Source of the DNA: VFMC01 sp040380855
Lineage (GTDB): Bacteria > Actinomycetota > Acidimicrobiia > Acidimicrobiales > Ilumatobacteraceae
Length of the DNA stretch: 64,000 nt
Direction of reading: 5' to 3'
Assembly: GCA_040380855.1 (NCBI GenBank)
Contig: JBEIIG010000012.1
Span: forward strand, 1 to 64,000
The translations under genes and the position numbers were made by a program. Numbering within the stretch: the first letter of the stretch is position 1; each line of letters opens with the position of its first letter. The notes under the pieces were generated by a model, which saw nothing but the letters and a program-made list of their open reading frames with translations, searched no databases and had not been told where the DNA came from. Shown in pieces: positions 15,067 through 24,012 of this stretch.

Positions 15067-17216
15067 GCGACCGCGCGGCAGTGGGGCCGCTCACCTTGCG
15101 CGATCTCGACGCGATCTCGGTGGGCCGCCTGCGTGGGGTGGGCGACCGCAAGTTGGCCTCGCTGGCCCAGTTCGGCATCAACAGCGTGCTCGACCTGCTC
15201 ACCTTCTACCCCCGGCGCTGGGTCGACCGCACCGACGAGGCGCGGCTGAGCGACCTCCAACCGGGCCGCGAGGCCCTGGTGCTGGTCACGGTCCGCAGCG
15301 TGGCGAAACGGGTGACCAAGAGCCGCAAGACGATGGTGACAGCGGTGGTGGGCGACGGCAGTGGTCGCATGACGCTGTCGTTCTTCAACCAACCGTGGCG
15401 CGAACGGCAACTCGTCGAGGGTCTGAACATCGCCGTGTTCGGCCGCGCCGAGGTGTTCCGCGGCGGGTTGCAGATGACCAACCCGATCGTCGACCTGATC
15501 GGCGACCGGACGGGTCGGATCGTGCCGATCTACCCCCAGAGCGAGAAGATCGCGCTCACCACCTGGGAGATCGCCGGCTACGTCGAGAACGCGCTCGAAC
15601 GCTGTGCGGCGCGTGGCATCGCCGATCCGGTGCCGTGGGAGGTGCGCCGCCGGCTCGGGTTGCTCGATCGCACCGACGCACTGCGGCTCATCCACCTGCC
15701 CGAGTCGATGGCCGACCAGGCCAGGGCCCGCCGCCGGTTGGCCTTCGACGAACTGCTCCGAGTGCAGACCGTGCTCGTGGCCCGCAAGAAGGCCCTCGAG
15801 CACGAGGCGAAGGGCATCGTGCACGTCGTCGACGGCGAGCTCGTCGGCCGGTTGCGCGAGGCGCTGCCGTACCAGCTCACCGGCGCCCAGCAGCGGGTGA
15901 TCACCGAGATCGAGGCCGACCTCGCCCGGCCCTACCCGATGCACCGGTTGCTGCAGGGTGATGTGGGTGCGGGCAAGACTCTGGTGGCGGTCAGCGCCAT
16001 GCTGGTCGCGGTGCAGGGGCGGCACCAGGCTGCGCTGATGGCACCCACCGAGGTGCTGGCCGAGCAGCACGCAGCAGGGGTGCGGCGCCTGCTGCACGAC
16101 GTCACCGTCCCCGACCCGGGCAACCTCTTCGGCGATCGACCGTTGCGCATCGAGTTGCTCACCAACCGCGTCACCGGCGCCGAACGGCGCGACGTGCTCG
16201 CCGGTATCGCCGACGGTTCCGTCGACATCGCCATCGGCACCCATGCACTCATCCAGGACAAGGTGTCGTTCCACAGCCTCGGGCTGGTGGTGGTCGACGA
16301 ACAGCACCGCTTCGGGGTCGAGCAGCGGGCAGCGCTGCGCGACAAGGCCACCGGTCATTCGATGCCCGACGTGTTGGTGATGACGGCCACCCCGATCCCG
16401 CGCACTGCGGCGATGACGGTGTACGGCGACCTCGACGTGAGCGTTCTCGACGAACTGCCGCCTGGCCGCACACCCATCACCACGCGGTGGGCGAACGGTC
16501 CGCTCGACGAGGTGGCGGTGTGGGCCGACGTGCGCAGCGAGGTCGAAGCGGGCAGGCAGGCGTATGTGGTGTGCCCGCTGGTCGCCGAGAGCGACAAGCT
16601 CGAACTGGCCAGTGCCGAGGAGACGTTCGAGGAGTTGCAGGGCGGCGAGTTGTACGGCTCGCGCCTCGCGCTGCTGCACGGGCGCATGGCGGCGGCCGAC
16701 AAAGAGGCGGTGATGGACCGGTTCCGGCGGCACGAGATCGACGTGCTGGTGGCCACCACGGTGATCGAGGTGGGTGTCGATGTGCCGAACGCGACGGTGA
16801 TGGTGATCCTCGACGCCGACCGGTTCGGCATCGCCCAGTTGCACCAGCTCCGCGGTCGGGTGGGTCGCGGGAAGCACGCGTCGCGGTGCTGGCTGGTCAC
16901 CACGCCACCCGACGAGGGGCCAGCCGACGACAATCCGCGGATCGAGGCGCTCGTGGCCACCACCGACGGCTTCGAGCTGGCCGAGGTCGACCTCGAACTG
17001 CGCGGCGAGGGCACCATCATGAGCACCGCGCAGAAGGGCAACAGCGACCTGCGCCTCGCCTCGCTGCGTCGCGATCGTGAACTGGTGCTGCAGGCACGTG
17101 AGGTGGCCATCGACCTGGTGGCCGACGACTCGACGCTCGCTGCACAGCCGGTGCTCGCCGACGAGTTGGCATTGTTGTTCAGCAGCGAGGACGAGGAGTT
17201 CCTGTTCAAGAGCTGA
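15063..17216 (+). CDS. recG: ATP-dependent DNA helicase RecG
   Basis: 717 aa. Remodels stalled forks and Holliday junctions. N-terminal wedge/OB region (RLRGVGDRKLASLAQFGI, LTFYPRRWVDR, about residues 20-150); Walker A GDVGAGKT near 299; the family QxxP segment YQLTGAQQRV; motif II DEQHRFG near 412; motif III TATPIPRTAAM; motif VI QLRGRVGRG; and the C-terminal wedge-contact LRGEGTIMSTAQKG. Length and motif set are full. There is no Shine-Dalgarno of its own; ATG 15063 overlaps the stop of the small ORF. It heads the conserved island recG...rsmD-coaD. Confidence 0.96.
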   Translation: MSDRAAVGPLTLRDLDAISVGRLRGVGDRKLASLAQFGINSVLDLLTFYPRRWVDRTDEARLSDLQPGREALVLVTVRSVAKRVTKSRKTMVTAVVGDGSGRMTLSFFNQPWRERQLVEGLNIAVFGRAEVFRGGLQMTNPIVDLIGDRTGRIVPIYPQSEKIALTTWEIAGYVENALERCAARGIADPVPWEVRRRLGLLDRTDALRLIHLPESMADQARARRRLAFDELLRVQTVLVARKKALEHEAKGIVHVVDGELVGRLREALPYQLTGAQQRVITEIEADLARPYPMHRLLQGDVGAGKTLVAVSAMLVAVQGRHQAALMAPTEVLAEQHAAGVRRLLHDVTVPDPGNLFGDRPLRIELLTNRVTGAERRDVLAGIADGSVDIAIGTHALIQDKVSFHSLGLVVVDEQHRFGVEQRAALRDKATGHSMPDVLVMTATPIPRTAAMTVYGDLDVSVLDELPPGRTPITTRWANGPLDEVAVWADVRSEVEAGRQAYVVCPLVAESDKLELASAEETFEELQGGELYGSRLALLHGRMAAADKEAVMDRFRRHEIDVLVATTVIEVGVDVPNATVMVILDADRFGIAQLHQLRGRVGRGKHASRCWLVTTPPDEGPADDNPRIEALVATTDGFELAEVDLELRGEGTIMSTAQKGNSDLRLASLRRDRELVLQAREVAIDLVADDSTLAAQPVLADELALLFSSEDEEFLFKS

Positions 17217-17271
17217 CCCGAGCGTCGTCCGGGAACCCGACCGGTTCGCGGCACTCGCTACTGTTCGGCCG

Positions 17272-18756
17272 ATGCTCGCACGACCCGCCACCCGCCTGAC
17301 GGCGCGACGGCTCGTTCCCCGTGGCCTGCCTGCTGCAGCCCGCCACCTGCTGATGGTGCTTCCTCCTGGCGACGACTGGTGCTCGGCCCTGGGATCCGAA
17401 CTCGCCGCGCAGGCGCTGGCCCGGCGCGGCAAGGGTGCCGCCGACCTGGCCTCCACCGTCGTCGCAGTGCAGTCGGCCGACGGTGCGCTGGTGTCGTGGG
17501 TGCGGGTCGACCCCATCGCGCCCACGTTCGACCGCGTCACTGCGCTGCGCAAGGCGCTCGCGCCGCTGCTGGCCGAGAACCCGAAGCGCCTCGACGTGGT
17601 GCTGTGGGGCGACGAGCCCTGGTGCCGAGCGATCGCGCCCGATGCGGCCTATGTGGCCGCGGTGAACGCGCCGGCCATGCCCAGCCGCAAGCGCAGCGAC
17701 GGCCCCGTCACCGTCGATCAGGTGGTGGTGCACGGTGCGCCCGACCCGGCGGCGGTCGCGGCGGCAGGTCATGTGGCCGCTGGGAACGTGTTGTGTCGGC
17801 AGTTGACGGTCGAACCGGCGAACGTCATCACCCCGGCGGCCTATCGGGCCGAGGTGCGCCAACTGGCAGCCGCCAACGGTTGGGCGGTGCGCGAGTGGGA
17901 CCGGGCGCGGCTGACGCGCATGGGCGCCGGGGCTTTCACTGCGGTGGCACGCGGCAGCGACCACGGCGATGCCGCCGTGGTGCGCCTCACCTACGACGGG
18001 CGTGGGCGCCGGCGGGGCCCTGCCGTGGCCCTGGTGGGCAAGGGCCTGTGCTACGACACCGGCGGGCACACCTTGAAGACGGGCACGTCGATGTTCGACA
18101 TGCACCACGACATGAACGGCTCGGCAGTCGCCGTCGGCGCGCTGCTGGCGGCAACCCGGTTGAACCTGCCGGTGCGCATCGACGCCTGGCTGGCGATCGC
18201 CCAGAACCATCTGTCGCCGACGGCGTACACCCCGAACGAGGTGGTGACGGCACTGAACGGCACGACGATCGAGGTCACCGACACCGACGCCGAGGGCCGC
18301 ATGGTGTTGGCCGACACGCTCACCATGGCAGCGCGCGAGCAGCCCGATCTGATCGTCGACTTCGCCACCCTCACGGGGGCGATGTGGACCGCCGTGGGCA
18401 CACGGATGAGCGGTGTGCTGAGCAACCGCGACGACTGGGCCCAGCGGGCCGTGGCGGTCGGTGCGGCAGTGGGTGAGCGTCTGGTGGCGTTCCCCTTGCC
18501 GGCCGACTACGACGAGTCGCTCGAATCGAAGGTGGCCGATGTGAAACAGTGCGACCACACCACGGGCAAGGCCGACCACATCCTCGCCGGACGGTTCCTG
18601 TCGCGATTCGTCGACGACCGACCCTGGGTGCATGTCGACCTGTCGTCGGTGTCGCACACCGGTGGCCTCGGCGCCGTGGCTCACGATGTGAACGGCACCG
18701 GCGTGGCCTGGGCGGTGGCCCTGCTGCGCAGCCTGATCGACGACGGAGGTCGATGA
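17272..18756 (+). CDS. Leucyl aminopeptidase family protein (M17)
   Basis: 494 aa from ATG 17272, which follows TACTGT (17259-17264) by 7 nt. The N-terminal half is a divergent macro-like domain; the C-terminal catalytic half has VGKGLCYDTGG (Lys and Asp metal ligands near 254), MHHDMNGSAV, TDTDAEGRMVLADTL (the M17 signature near 338) and DFATLTGA. A metal-dependent N-terminal aminopeptidase, normally a hexamer in the cytoplasm. The spacing of ligands is normal, though CYDTGGHTLK differs from the usual FDSGG. It lies between recG and rsmD, an unusual place, and its TGA overlaps the next ATG. Confidence 0.88.
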   Translation: MLARPATRLTARRLVPRGLPAAARHLLMVLPPGDDWCSALGSELAAQALARRGKGAADLASTVVAVQSADGALVSWVRVDPIAPTFDRVTALRKALAPLLAENPKRLDVVLWGDEPWCRAIAPDAAYVAAVNAPAMPSRKRSDGPVTVDQVVVHGAPDPAAVAAAGHVAAGNVLCRQLTVEPANVITPAAYRAEVRQLAAANGWAVREWDRARLTRMGAGAFTAVARGSDHGDAAVVRLTYDGRGRRRGPAVALVGKGLCYDTGGHTLKTGTSMFDMHHDMNGSAVAVGALLAATRLNLPVRIDAWLAIAQNHLSPTAYTPNEVVTALNGTTIEVTDTDAEGRMVLADTLTMAAREQPDLIVDFATLTGAMWTAVGTRMSGVLSNRDDWAQRAVAVGAAVGERLVAFPLPADYDESLESKVADVKQCDHTTGKADHILAGRFLSRFVDDRPWVHVDLSSVSHTGGLGAVAHDVNGTGVAWAVALLRSLIDDGGR

Positions 18757-20210
18757 TGTCCCGCTGTACCCGCACCCTGGCCACGCTGGCCCTCGTCTCG
18801 GGCATCGTCCTCACGGCGTGCAGCGCCGACCTCGGCGGCGACGCCGAGCAGGGCGGCGATGCCACCGAGCCGGGCGCCCTGGTGCTGAACGCCGACGGGT
18901 CGAACGACCAGTTCTCGGGCGTGGCCATGCTGCGCGGCGCGAGCGCCTGCACCGGGTTCCTGGTCGACACGGGCGCGCCCGACGCGCCGGCCATCGTGCT
19001 CACCAACGGCCACTGCGTGGGGGTGTTCGACTCGACCACGGTGATGGTCGACGACTCGTCGTCGCCCACGTCGGTCGTGTTCAACGCGTTCGTCGACACC
19101 CAGGACCAGGCGGTGCAGCTGCAGGCACCCACGGTGCGCTGGGCCACGATGCGTGGCACCGACCTCGCCGTGCTCGAACTCGACGAGACGCTCGGCGATC
19201 TGCAAGCGCGCGGCCTGCGCGCCTATCGCCTGGCCCCACCGGCCGAGGTGGGCGCCCGGATCACCGTCATCGGCGCGCCGGTGTCGGGGGTCGAGCCGGA
19301 GGAACTCTTCCTGCGCCGCGTCGACTGCCGGGTGCTGCGCGGCGCGACCCGCCTGCTCGAATGGCGTTGGGTGTGGGACGCCGCCCAGCCCAACAGCTGC
19401 CGCGGCATCCTCGGTGGCAACTCGGGTTCGCCGGTGTTCGATGCGGCGGGCGATGTGGTGGGCATCATCAACACCACCACCATCGGTGCCCCCGTCGGGG
19501 GCGAGTGCGACCTCGGCAGACCCTGCGAGATCGGGCCCGACGGGCCGGTGCAGCAGGCCGACACGAGTTATGCCCAACCGGTCGACGGCGTGCTCGACTG
19601 TCTGGTCGACGGGCGGTTCGTGCTCGGTGGCGCGTGTCTGCTCGAGCCGGGCGATCCGCTCATGGTGTCGCAGCTCGCCCGCTACGGGCGCTCGCCGTGG
19701 AACTGGAGCGCCGAGGTGACGGCACCCGGTTTCGAACAGGTGGTGGTGAAGACCGGGCCGATCGGACGCACCGACTGCCGAGTGGCCGACGGTTATGGCG
19801 CACCGCAGGCGCCGGCCACCTTCGACGGGCCGATGCCCGATGCCGACGGCACCGAGGTGCTGTGCGTCGCCGGGATCGGCCCCGACGGTGCGGCGGTGCT
19901 CGCCGCCGCGGGCTTCGCCGTTGCAGCCACCGACACGGTGCCACCCACGGCGCCGATCGAGTTGGCCGTGAACGGCGACGCCGAATGGGGCTATCTCGTC
20001 GAGCCGATCTTCAACCCGCCCGAACTGAGCGACTACCTCCTCGCGTTCGGCCCCGCGGGTTCGGTCGACTGTGCCGACGAGAGCGCGTACTTCCCGTACC
20101 GACGGGTGCCGATCAACGTCGACCCGTCGATGGTGCCGGCGACGGTGTGCGTCATCGGGTTCGACAACGCCCGCAACCAAACCGAGCCCGTCGAGTTCCA
20201 GGTGCCCTGA
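18756..20210 (+). CDS. Trypsin-like serine protease, lipoprotein
   Basis: 484 aa. Signal peptide with lipobox VLTAC (Cys near 24). The S1 triad is intact: His in LTNGHC near 84, Asp in GTDLAVLELD near 135, Ser in GGNSGSP near 223. The C-terminal ~200 residues are extra, perhaps two beta-rich repeats (each with paired Cys and T-x-P-P type turns). Two ATGs overlap (18753, 18756); the second is chosen because GGAGGT (18745-18750) then has 5-nt spacing and the start forms TGATG with the aminopeptidase stop. Coupling of an exported protease to a cytosolic aminopeptidase is notable. The substrate is unknown. Confidence 0.85.
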   Translation: MSRCTRTLATLALVSGIVLTACSADLGGDAEQGGDATEPGALVLNADGSNDQFSGVAMLRGASACTGFLVDTGAPDAPAIVLTNGHCVGVFDSTTVMVDDSSSPTSVVFNAFVDTQDQAVQLQAPTVRWATMRGTDLAVLELDETLGDLQARGLRAYRLAPPAEVGARITVIGAPVSGVEPEELFLRRVDCRVLRGATRLLEWRWVWDAAQPNSCRGILGGNSGSPVFDAAGDVVGIINTTTIGAPVGGECDLGRPCEIGPDGPVQQADTSYAQPVDGVLDCLVDGRFVLGGACLLEPGDPLMVSQLARYGRSPWNWSAEVTAPGFEQVVVKTGPIGRTDCRVADGYGAPQAPATFDGPMPDADGTEVLCVAGIGPDGAAVLAAAGFAVAATDTVPPTAPIELAVNGDAEWGYLVEPIFNPPELSDYLLAFGPAGSVDCADESAYFPYRRVPINVDPSMVPATVCVIGFDNARNQTEPVEFQVP

Positions 20211-20259
20211 GCCCGAGCCCCGTTGCTGGTGCCCGGTCGCGGGTGCCCGGTCGCGGGGC

Positions 20260-20424
20260 TCAATCGTCGTCGGTGAGCTCGAGATCCCACCGGTCGAGGC
20301 AGTCCTCGCAGCGGTAGGCCACGATGTCGCCCACCTCCCAGGTGTCGTCCTCGGGCGGATGGGTGAGCAGGAAACAGCGGCCCCCACAGTCGACGCAGAC
20401 GATCTGAGGAGAGGGAACCGGCAT
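20260..20424 (-). CDS. 54-residue zinc-ribbon-like mini-protein
   Basis: A short minus-strand frame, ATG 20424 to TGA 20260, in the gap between the protease and rsmD. The protein has two Cys pairs, CVDC near residues 10-13 and CEDC near 39-42, plus Cys 17 in GGRC, spaced as in a treble-clef or zinc-ribbon knuckle; it has a WEVGDIVAYR segment and an acidic tail (ELTDDD). Codon choice is GC3-rich like its neighbours. I do not recognise a named family; small proteins of this type are often annotated as hypothetical. It converges on the protease gene and diverges from rsmD. Confidence 0.7.
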   Translation of the reverse strand: MPVPSPQIVCVDCGGRCFLLTHPPEDDTWEVGDIVAYRCEDCLDRWDLELTDDD

Positions 20425-20487
20425 CACCCCAGTCTGCCCGGTCGTCGCTCCGGGCGGCGCGCCGGCGTGGCCGGTAGCCTCGGGCCG

Positions 20488-21015
20488 ATGCGCGTAGTGG
20501 CCGGCGAGTTCCGTGGACGCAAACTCGTCGCCCCCGAGGGCGACACGACGCGGCCCACCACCGACATGGTGCGCGAGGCCATGTTCAACTCGCTGCAGTC
20601 GATGGGCATCGTCGACGGTGCCGAGGTGATCGACCTGTTCGCCGGTTCGGGCGCCCTCGGGATCGAAGCGCTCTCACGCGGTGCCGCCCACTGCACGTTC
20701 GTCGAGAAGGACCGGGCAGCGCTCGCTGCGCTGCGCACCAACATCGCCGCCCTCGGCCTTGCCGATCGCGCCACTGTCGCCCAGGCCGATGCCGTCACCT
20801 GGTCGGCTGCGCCGCGCCCGGCCGACCTCGTGCTCATCGATCCGCCCTATGCCTTCGCCGACTGGGAGCACCTGCTCGGCGCGGTGCGCGGTGCGTACGT
20901 GGTGTGCGAGGCGAGCAGGGAAGTGCCGGCTCCGCCCGGATGGAGCAGCCTGCGCGTGAAGCGCTACGGCCGCACCACGGTCACCCTGCTCTCGCGCGAC
21001 ACCCCCGACGACTAA
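20488..21015 (+). CDS. rsmD: 16S rRNA (guanine(966)-N2)-methyltransferase
   Basis: 175 aa. Methylates G966 of 16S rRNA in 30S assembly using SAM. Family text is complete: MRVVAGEFRGRKL, TRPTTDMVREAMFNSL, SAM-binding DLFAGSGALGIEALSRGA, and the catalytic DPPYAF. ATG 20488 follows TAGCCT (20475-20480) by 7 nt. The rsmD stop TAA is part of the -10 hexamer of coaD, so the two genes abut in the usual rsmD-coaD order. Confidence 0.95.
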   Translation: MRVVAGEFRGRKLVAPEGDTTRPTTDMVREAMFNSLQSMGIVDGAEVIDLFAGSGALGIEALSRGAAHCTFVEKDRAALAALRTNIAALGLADRATVAQADAVTWSAAPRPADLVLIDPPYAFADWEHLLGAVRGAYVVCEASREVPAPPGWSSLRVKRYGRTTVTLLSRDTPDD

Positions 21016-21027
21016 CCTGCAGCCCGC

Positions 21028-21522
21028 ATGGCGACCGTTCTCTACCCGGGGAGTTTCGACCCGATCCACGTGGGGCATCTCGATGTCATCGAACAGGCCG
21101 CCGAACTGTTCGGTGCGGTGGTGGTGGCGGCGATGCACAACCCGTCGAAGCCGAGCGGGCTGTTCGCCCTCGACGAGCGGATGGCCATGATCGACGAATG
21201 CCTCGCGCCGTTGCGGGCGGCGGGGGCCGACGTGCGCGCCGAAGCGTTCCCGGGCCTCGCCATCGACGCGGCGCGAGCATGCGGCGCCGACTTCATCGTG
21301 AAGGGGTTGCGCACGCCGGGCGACTTCGAGGTCGAACAGCAGATGGCCCACACCAACTTCACGGCATCGGGTGTGCGCACCGTCTACGTCCCCTGCAGCC
21401 CCGAGCTCGGCTACATCAGTAGCCGCTTCATACGCGAGATCGCGCAGTACGGTGGCGACGTGAGCGCGATGGTGCCGCCCTCGGTGCTCACCCACCTCGA
21501 GCGAGCGAGCCGACCACGATGA
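21028..21522 (+). CDS. coaD: Phosphopantetheine adenylyltransferase
   Basis: 164 aa. Transfers AMP from ATP to 4'-phosphopantetheine, the penultimate step of CoA synthesis. Nucleotidyltransferase motif YPGSFDPIHVGHLDV at the N-terminus, MAHTNFTASGVRTVY and the ISSRFIREIAQYGGDVS motif in the C-terminal third. ATG 21028 is 9 nt after TAACCT (21013-21018). Its TGA overlaps the next gene's ATG (ATGA). Confidence 0.96.
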   Translation: MATVLYPGSFDPIHVGHLDVIEQAAELFGAVVVAAMHNPSKPSGLFALDERMAMIDECLAPLRAAGADVRAEAFPGLAIDAARACGADFIVKGLRTPGDFEVEQQMAHTNFTASGVRTVYVPCSPELGYISSRFIREIAQYGGDVSAMVPPSVLTHLERASRPR

Positions 21523-22115
21523 CCTACGACGATCAGTACGACGACGACTACGACGACCTCGACGACTCCGATGCCTTCGTGCGATCGACGCAGGGCTACG
21601 TGGGCGACGCCGATCAGTTGTTGCGCCGGGCGATCGACATCATCGCCACGGCACCCACCATGCCGCTCTCGTCGTCGCCGCGTATCGACCGCGACGAGAT
21701 CATCGAACTGCTCGAAGAGGCACTGCACCGCCTGCCCGAAGAAGTGCGCCAGGCGCGGTGGATGATCAAGGAGCGCCAGGAGTTCGTGGCCAAGACCCGC
21801 CGTGAAGCCGACGAACTGCTCGAGGCCGCCCGCGTGCAGGCCGAGCGCATGGTGCAGCGCACCGAGGTGGTGCGTGCCGCCGAGCAACGCGCTCGCCAGT
21901 TGAACGAGGCGGCCGAGGCCGACGCCCGCCGCCTTCGGCTGCAGACCGAGGACTTCCTCGACCAGCGCCTCGGCAGTTTCGAGATCCTGCTCGACCGGCT
22001 GAACAAGACCGTGCAGGCGGGCCGCCAGAAGTTGTCGATCGGCGCCCACCGCGAGGAACACGACGAGACCCAGCACGACGACCCCTCGAAGGGATTCTTC
22101 GACCAGGACCGCTAG
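21519..22115 (+). CDS. sepIVA: SepIVA/DivIVA-like coiled-coil division protein
   Basis: 198 aa. A strongly acidic N-terminus (DDQYDDDYDDLDD) leads to a DivIVA-like segment and a long coiled coil (about 65-165: LLEEALHRLPEEVRQAR, EADELLEAARVQAERM, AEQRARQLNEAAEADARR). In mycobacteria the protein at this position, between coaD-type genes and yceD/rnc/smc, is SepIVA, a septum factor needed for division and intracellular membrane organisation; some annotators call it an ATP-synthase-b-like protein. The assignment rests on synteny plus coiled-coil character. Coupled to coaD by a 4-bp overlap. Confidence 0.75.
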   Translation: MTYDDQYDDDYDDLDDSDAFVRSTQGYVGDADQLLRRAIDIIATAPTMPLSSSPRIDRDEIIELLEEALHRLPEEVRQARWMIKERQEFVAKTRREADELLEAARVQAERMVQRTEVVRAAEQRARQLNEAAEADARRLRLQTEDFLDQRLGSFEILLDRLNKTVQAGRQKLSIGAHREEHDETQHDDPSKGFFDQDR

Positions 22116-22178
22116 GCCGGGCGGCCGGGCGTGCCGGGCGTGCCACAGGGACAGCGCAGCAGGGATAGCGTTGCCGGG

Positions 22179-22688
22179 ATGATTTCCGCACTGCGTGTGA
22201 ACGCGATCGAACTGATGCGCCAGCCCGGGTCGCAGCGCGCCGTCGATGCCGACACCACGGTGGCCGATCTCGGCATCGACGATCAGCGCTTCGTTGCCAC
22301 CGATCCGGTGCACGCGACGCTGCGCCTCGACGTCCTCACCGACGGCGTGGTGGTGAGCGGTGAGGTGCACGGCACGTGGCACGGCACCTGCCGCCGCTGC
22401 GCCGACCCGGCCGAGGGACCGCTCGACTGCGAGGTGCACGAGCTGTACCAGCGGGTGGTCACCGACCCCGACGCGTTCGAGCTGGGCGACCTGCTCGACC
22501 TCGAGCCGATGGTGCGCGAAGTGCTGCTCCTCGACGCACCCCTGGTGCCGCTGTGCATGCCCGACTGCCAGGGGTTGTGCCCGCAGTGCGGGATCGATCG
22601 CAATGTCGAGACCTGCACGTGCGACACCACCGTCGCCGATCCGCGTTGGGCGGCACTCGACCAGCTCCGCGGCACGTTCGACGACTGA
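22179..22688 (+). CDS. yceD: YceD/DUF177 family rRNA-associated protein
   Basis: 169 aa. DUF177 proteins are linked to 23S rRNA accumulation and are almost always just upstream of rpmF, as here. Cys-rich elements CRRCADP and CMPDCQGLCPQCG plus CTC at the C-terminus suggest a zinc site, as in many actinobacterial members. ATG 22179 follows TAGCGT (22166-22171) by 7 nt. The gap to rpmF is 73 bp with a separate promoter-like TAACCT. Confidence 0.9.
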   Translation: MISALRVNAIELMRQPGSQRAVDADTTVADLGIDDQRFVATDPVHATLRLDVLTDGVVVSGEVHGTWHGTCRRCADPAEGPLDCEVHELYQRVVTDPDAFELGDLLDLEPMVREVLLLDAPLVPLCMPDCQGLCPQCGIDRNVETCTCDTTVADPRWAALDQLRGTFDD

Positions 22689-22723
22689 TCTGGCCGCAGG
22701 TGGCTCTTTCGTCCTTCGGCGGC

Positions 22724-22729
22724 TAACCT
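22724..22729 (+). promoter_or_regulatory. Putative -10 of rpmF-plsX
   Basis: TAACCT, 32 nt before the rpmF GTG. Unlike most genes here, rpmF would then have a leader of about 25 nt with a Shine-Dalgarno (CAGGGAG) 7 nt before the start. Confidence 0.4.
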
Positions 22730-22761
22730 AACGCAGCCCATTTCGCCCAGGGAGTTGCACC

Positions 22762-22941
22762 GTGGCCGTCCCCAAGAAGAAGAAGTCGAAGATGAAGACG
22801 CGCAGCCATCGGGCTGGCGCGTGGAAGCTCGCGGCCCCGGCCCGCAGCGTGTGCCCCCGGTGCGGTTCGGCCAAGTTGCCGCACACCGTGTGCCCGTCGT
22901 GCGGCTGGTACAAGGACCGCGTCGCCGTCGACGTCGGCTGA
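22762..22941 (+). CDS. rpmF: 50S ribosomal protein L32 (C+ zinc form)
   Basis: 59 aa from GTG 22762. The N-terminus AVPKKKKSKMKTRSHRAGAW is typical L32; CPRCG and CPSCGWYKDR form the zinc ribbon. Too short for many gene finders but unmistakable. It sits in the classic yceD-rpmF-plsX order with GGGAG upstream. Confidence 0.95.
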   Translation: MAVPKKKKSKMKTRSHRAGAWKLAAPARSVCPRCGSAKLPHTVCPSCGWYKDRVAVDVG

Positions 22942-22960
22942 CGAGCGAAGCGCACTGCGC

Positions 22961-23932
22961 ATGCTCCCCATCGCGGTCGATGCCATGGGCGGCGACCGCG
23001 CCCCAGGCGAGATCGTCGCGGCTGCGCACGCTGCTGCGGCCGAAGGCATCCCGGTCGTCCTCGTCGGTCCGGCCGACCTGGCGGGTGTGGGCGACCTGCC
23101 ACTGTTCGTCGCGTCCGAGGTGATCGAGATGGACGACGACCCCGCACACGGGGTGCGTCGCAAGAAGGATTCCACGCTGGTGCGCGCCGCCGAGTTGGTT
23201 CGCGACGGCAAGGCCAGCGCCATGATCTCGGCAGGCAACACCGGGGCCACGATGGCGTCGGCGCTGCTGCGGATGGGCCGCATCCGTGGGGTCAGCAGGC
23301 CCGCCATCGCCACGCCGCTGCCGGTTCCCGGCCACGCACCCAACATCTTGCTCGATGCCGGCGCGAACGCCGAGGTGCAGGCCGAGTGGTTGGTGCAGTG
23401 GGCCCAGATGGGTTCGATCTTCGCTCGCTACCGCTTCGGCGTGGCCGATCCGCGGGTGGGGCTGCTGTCGATCGGTGAAGAGCCCGGCAAGGGCGACACC
23501 CTGCGCAAAGAGGCCTACGAACTGCTCGCCGCCGCCTCGGGCATCACCTTCGCCGGCAACGTCGAGGGCCGCGACGCGCTGTTGAAGACCGTCGACGTCA
23601 TCGTCACCGACGGCTTCACCGGCAATGTCGTGCTGAAGACCCTCGAGGGCGGCACGAAGATGCTGATCAACGAGATCATCGCGGCGATCACCTCCACTCC
23701 CGAGTACCGGGCGCACGCCGATGCACTCGCTCCCGCCCTCGATCCGCTGTGGACGGCGATGAGCGCCGACACCTACGGCGGGGCGATGCTGCTCGGGGTC
23801 GACGGGGTGTGCATCATCAGCCACGGCTCGTCGAGCCAGTGGGCGATGCTCAACGGCATCCGCGTGGCCAAGGACATGGTCGAGCGCAACATCGTCGCCG
23901 AACTCACGGCGGCGATCGCTGGTCAGGGCTGA
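22961..23932 (+). CDS. plsX: Phosphate acyltransferase PlsX
   Basis: 323 aa. Makes acyl-phosphate from acyl-ACP for glycerolipid synthesis, peripheral to the membrane. IAVDAMGGDRAPGEIV at the N-terminus, VRRKKDSTLVRAAELV, SAGNTGATMASAL, LDAGAN, GLLSIGEE and VIVTDGFTGNVVLKTLEG are all present. The start is 19 bp after the rpmF stop. Downstream acpP provides its natural substrate carrier. Confidence 0.96.
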   Translation: MLPIAVDAMGGDRAPGEIVAAAHAAAAEGIPVVLVGPADLAGVGDLPLFVASEVIEMDDDPAHGVRRKKDSTLVRAAELVRDGKASAMISAGNTGATMASALLRMGRIRGVSRPAIATPLPVPGHAPNILLDAGANAEVQAEWLVQWAQMGSIFARYRFGVADPRVGLLSIGEEPGKGDTLRKEAYELLAAASGITFAGNVEGRDALLKTVDVIVTDGFTGNVVLKTLEGGTKMLINEIIAAITSTPEYRAHADALAPALDPLWTAMSADTYGGAMLLGVDGVCIISHGSSSQWAMLNGIRVAKDMVERNIVAELTAAIAGQG

Positions 23933-23945
23933 GCCCCGCCGGGGC
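23933..23945 (+). terminator. Small GC hairpin after plsX
   Basis: GCCCC (23933-23937) and GGGGC (23941-23945) form a 5-bp stem immediately after the plsX TGA. No T-run follows; TACCAT at 23949-23954 may be the acpP -10. A weak element. Confidence 0.3.
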
Positions 23946-24012
23946 GGCTACCATCGTCCCCGTCGCCCGAGGCAGTCGAGCCCGTCGCGACCATCGACCT
24001 CTGGAGTGTGTT

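Noticed and set aside
15003..17552. Long minus-strand open frame (849 codons) across recG
   Set aside because: It is antisense to a full-length RecG; in high-GC DNA the complementary frames stay open. Its translation is His/Arg/Gly-rich without any domain.
18681..20387. Minus-strand open frame opposite the trypsin-like gene
   Set aside because: Low-complexity RH-rich translation, no start signals; the plus-strand gene has an intact catalytic triad.
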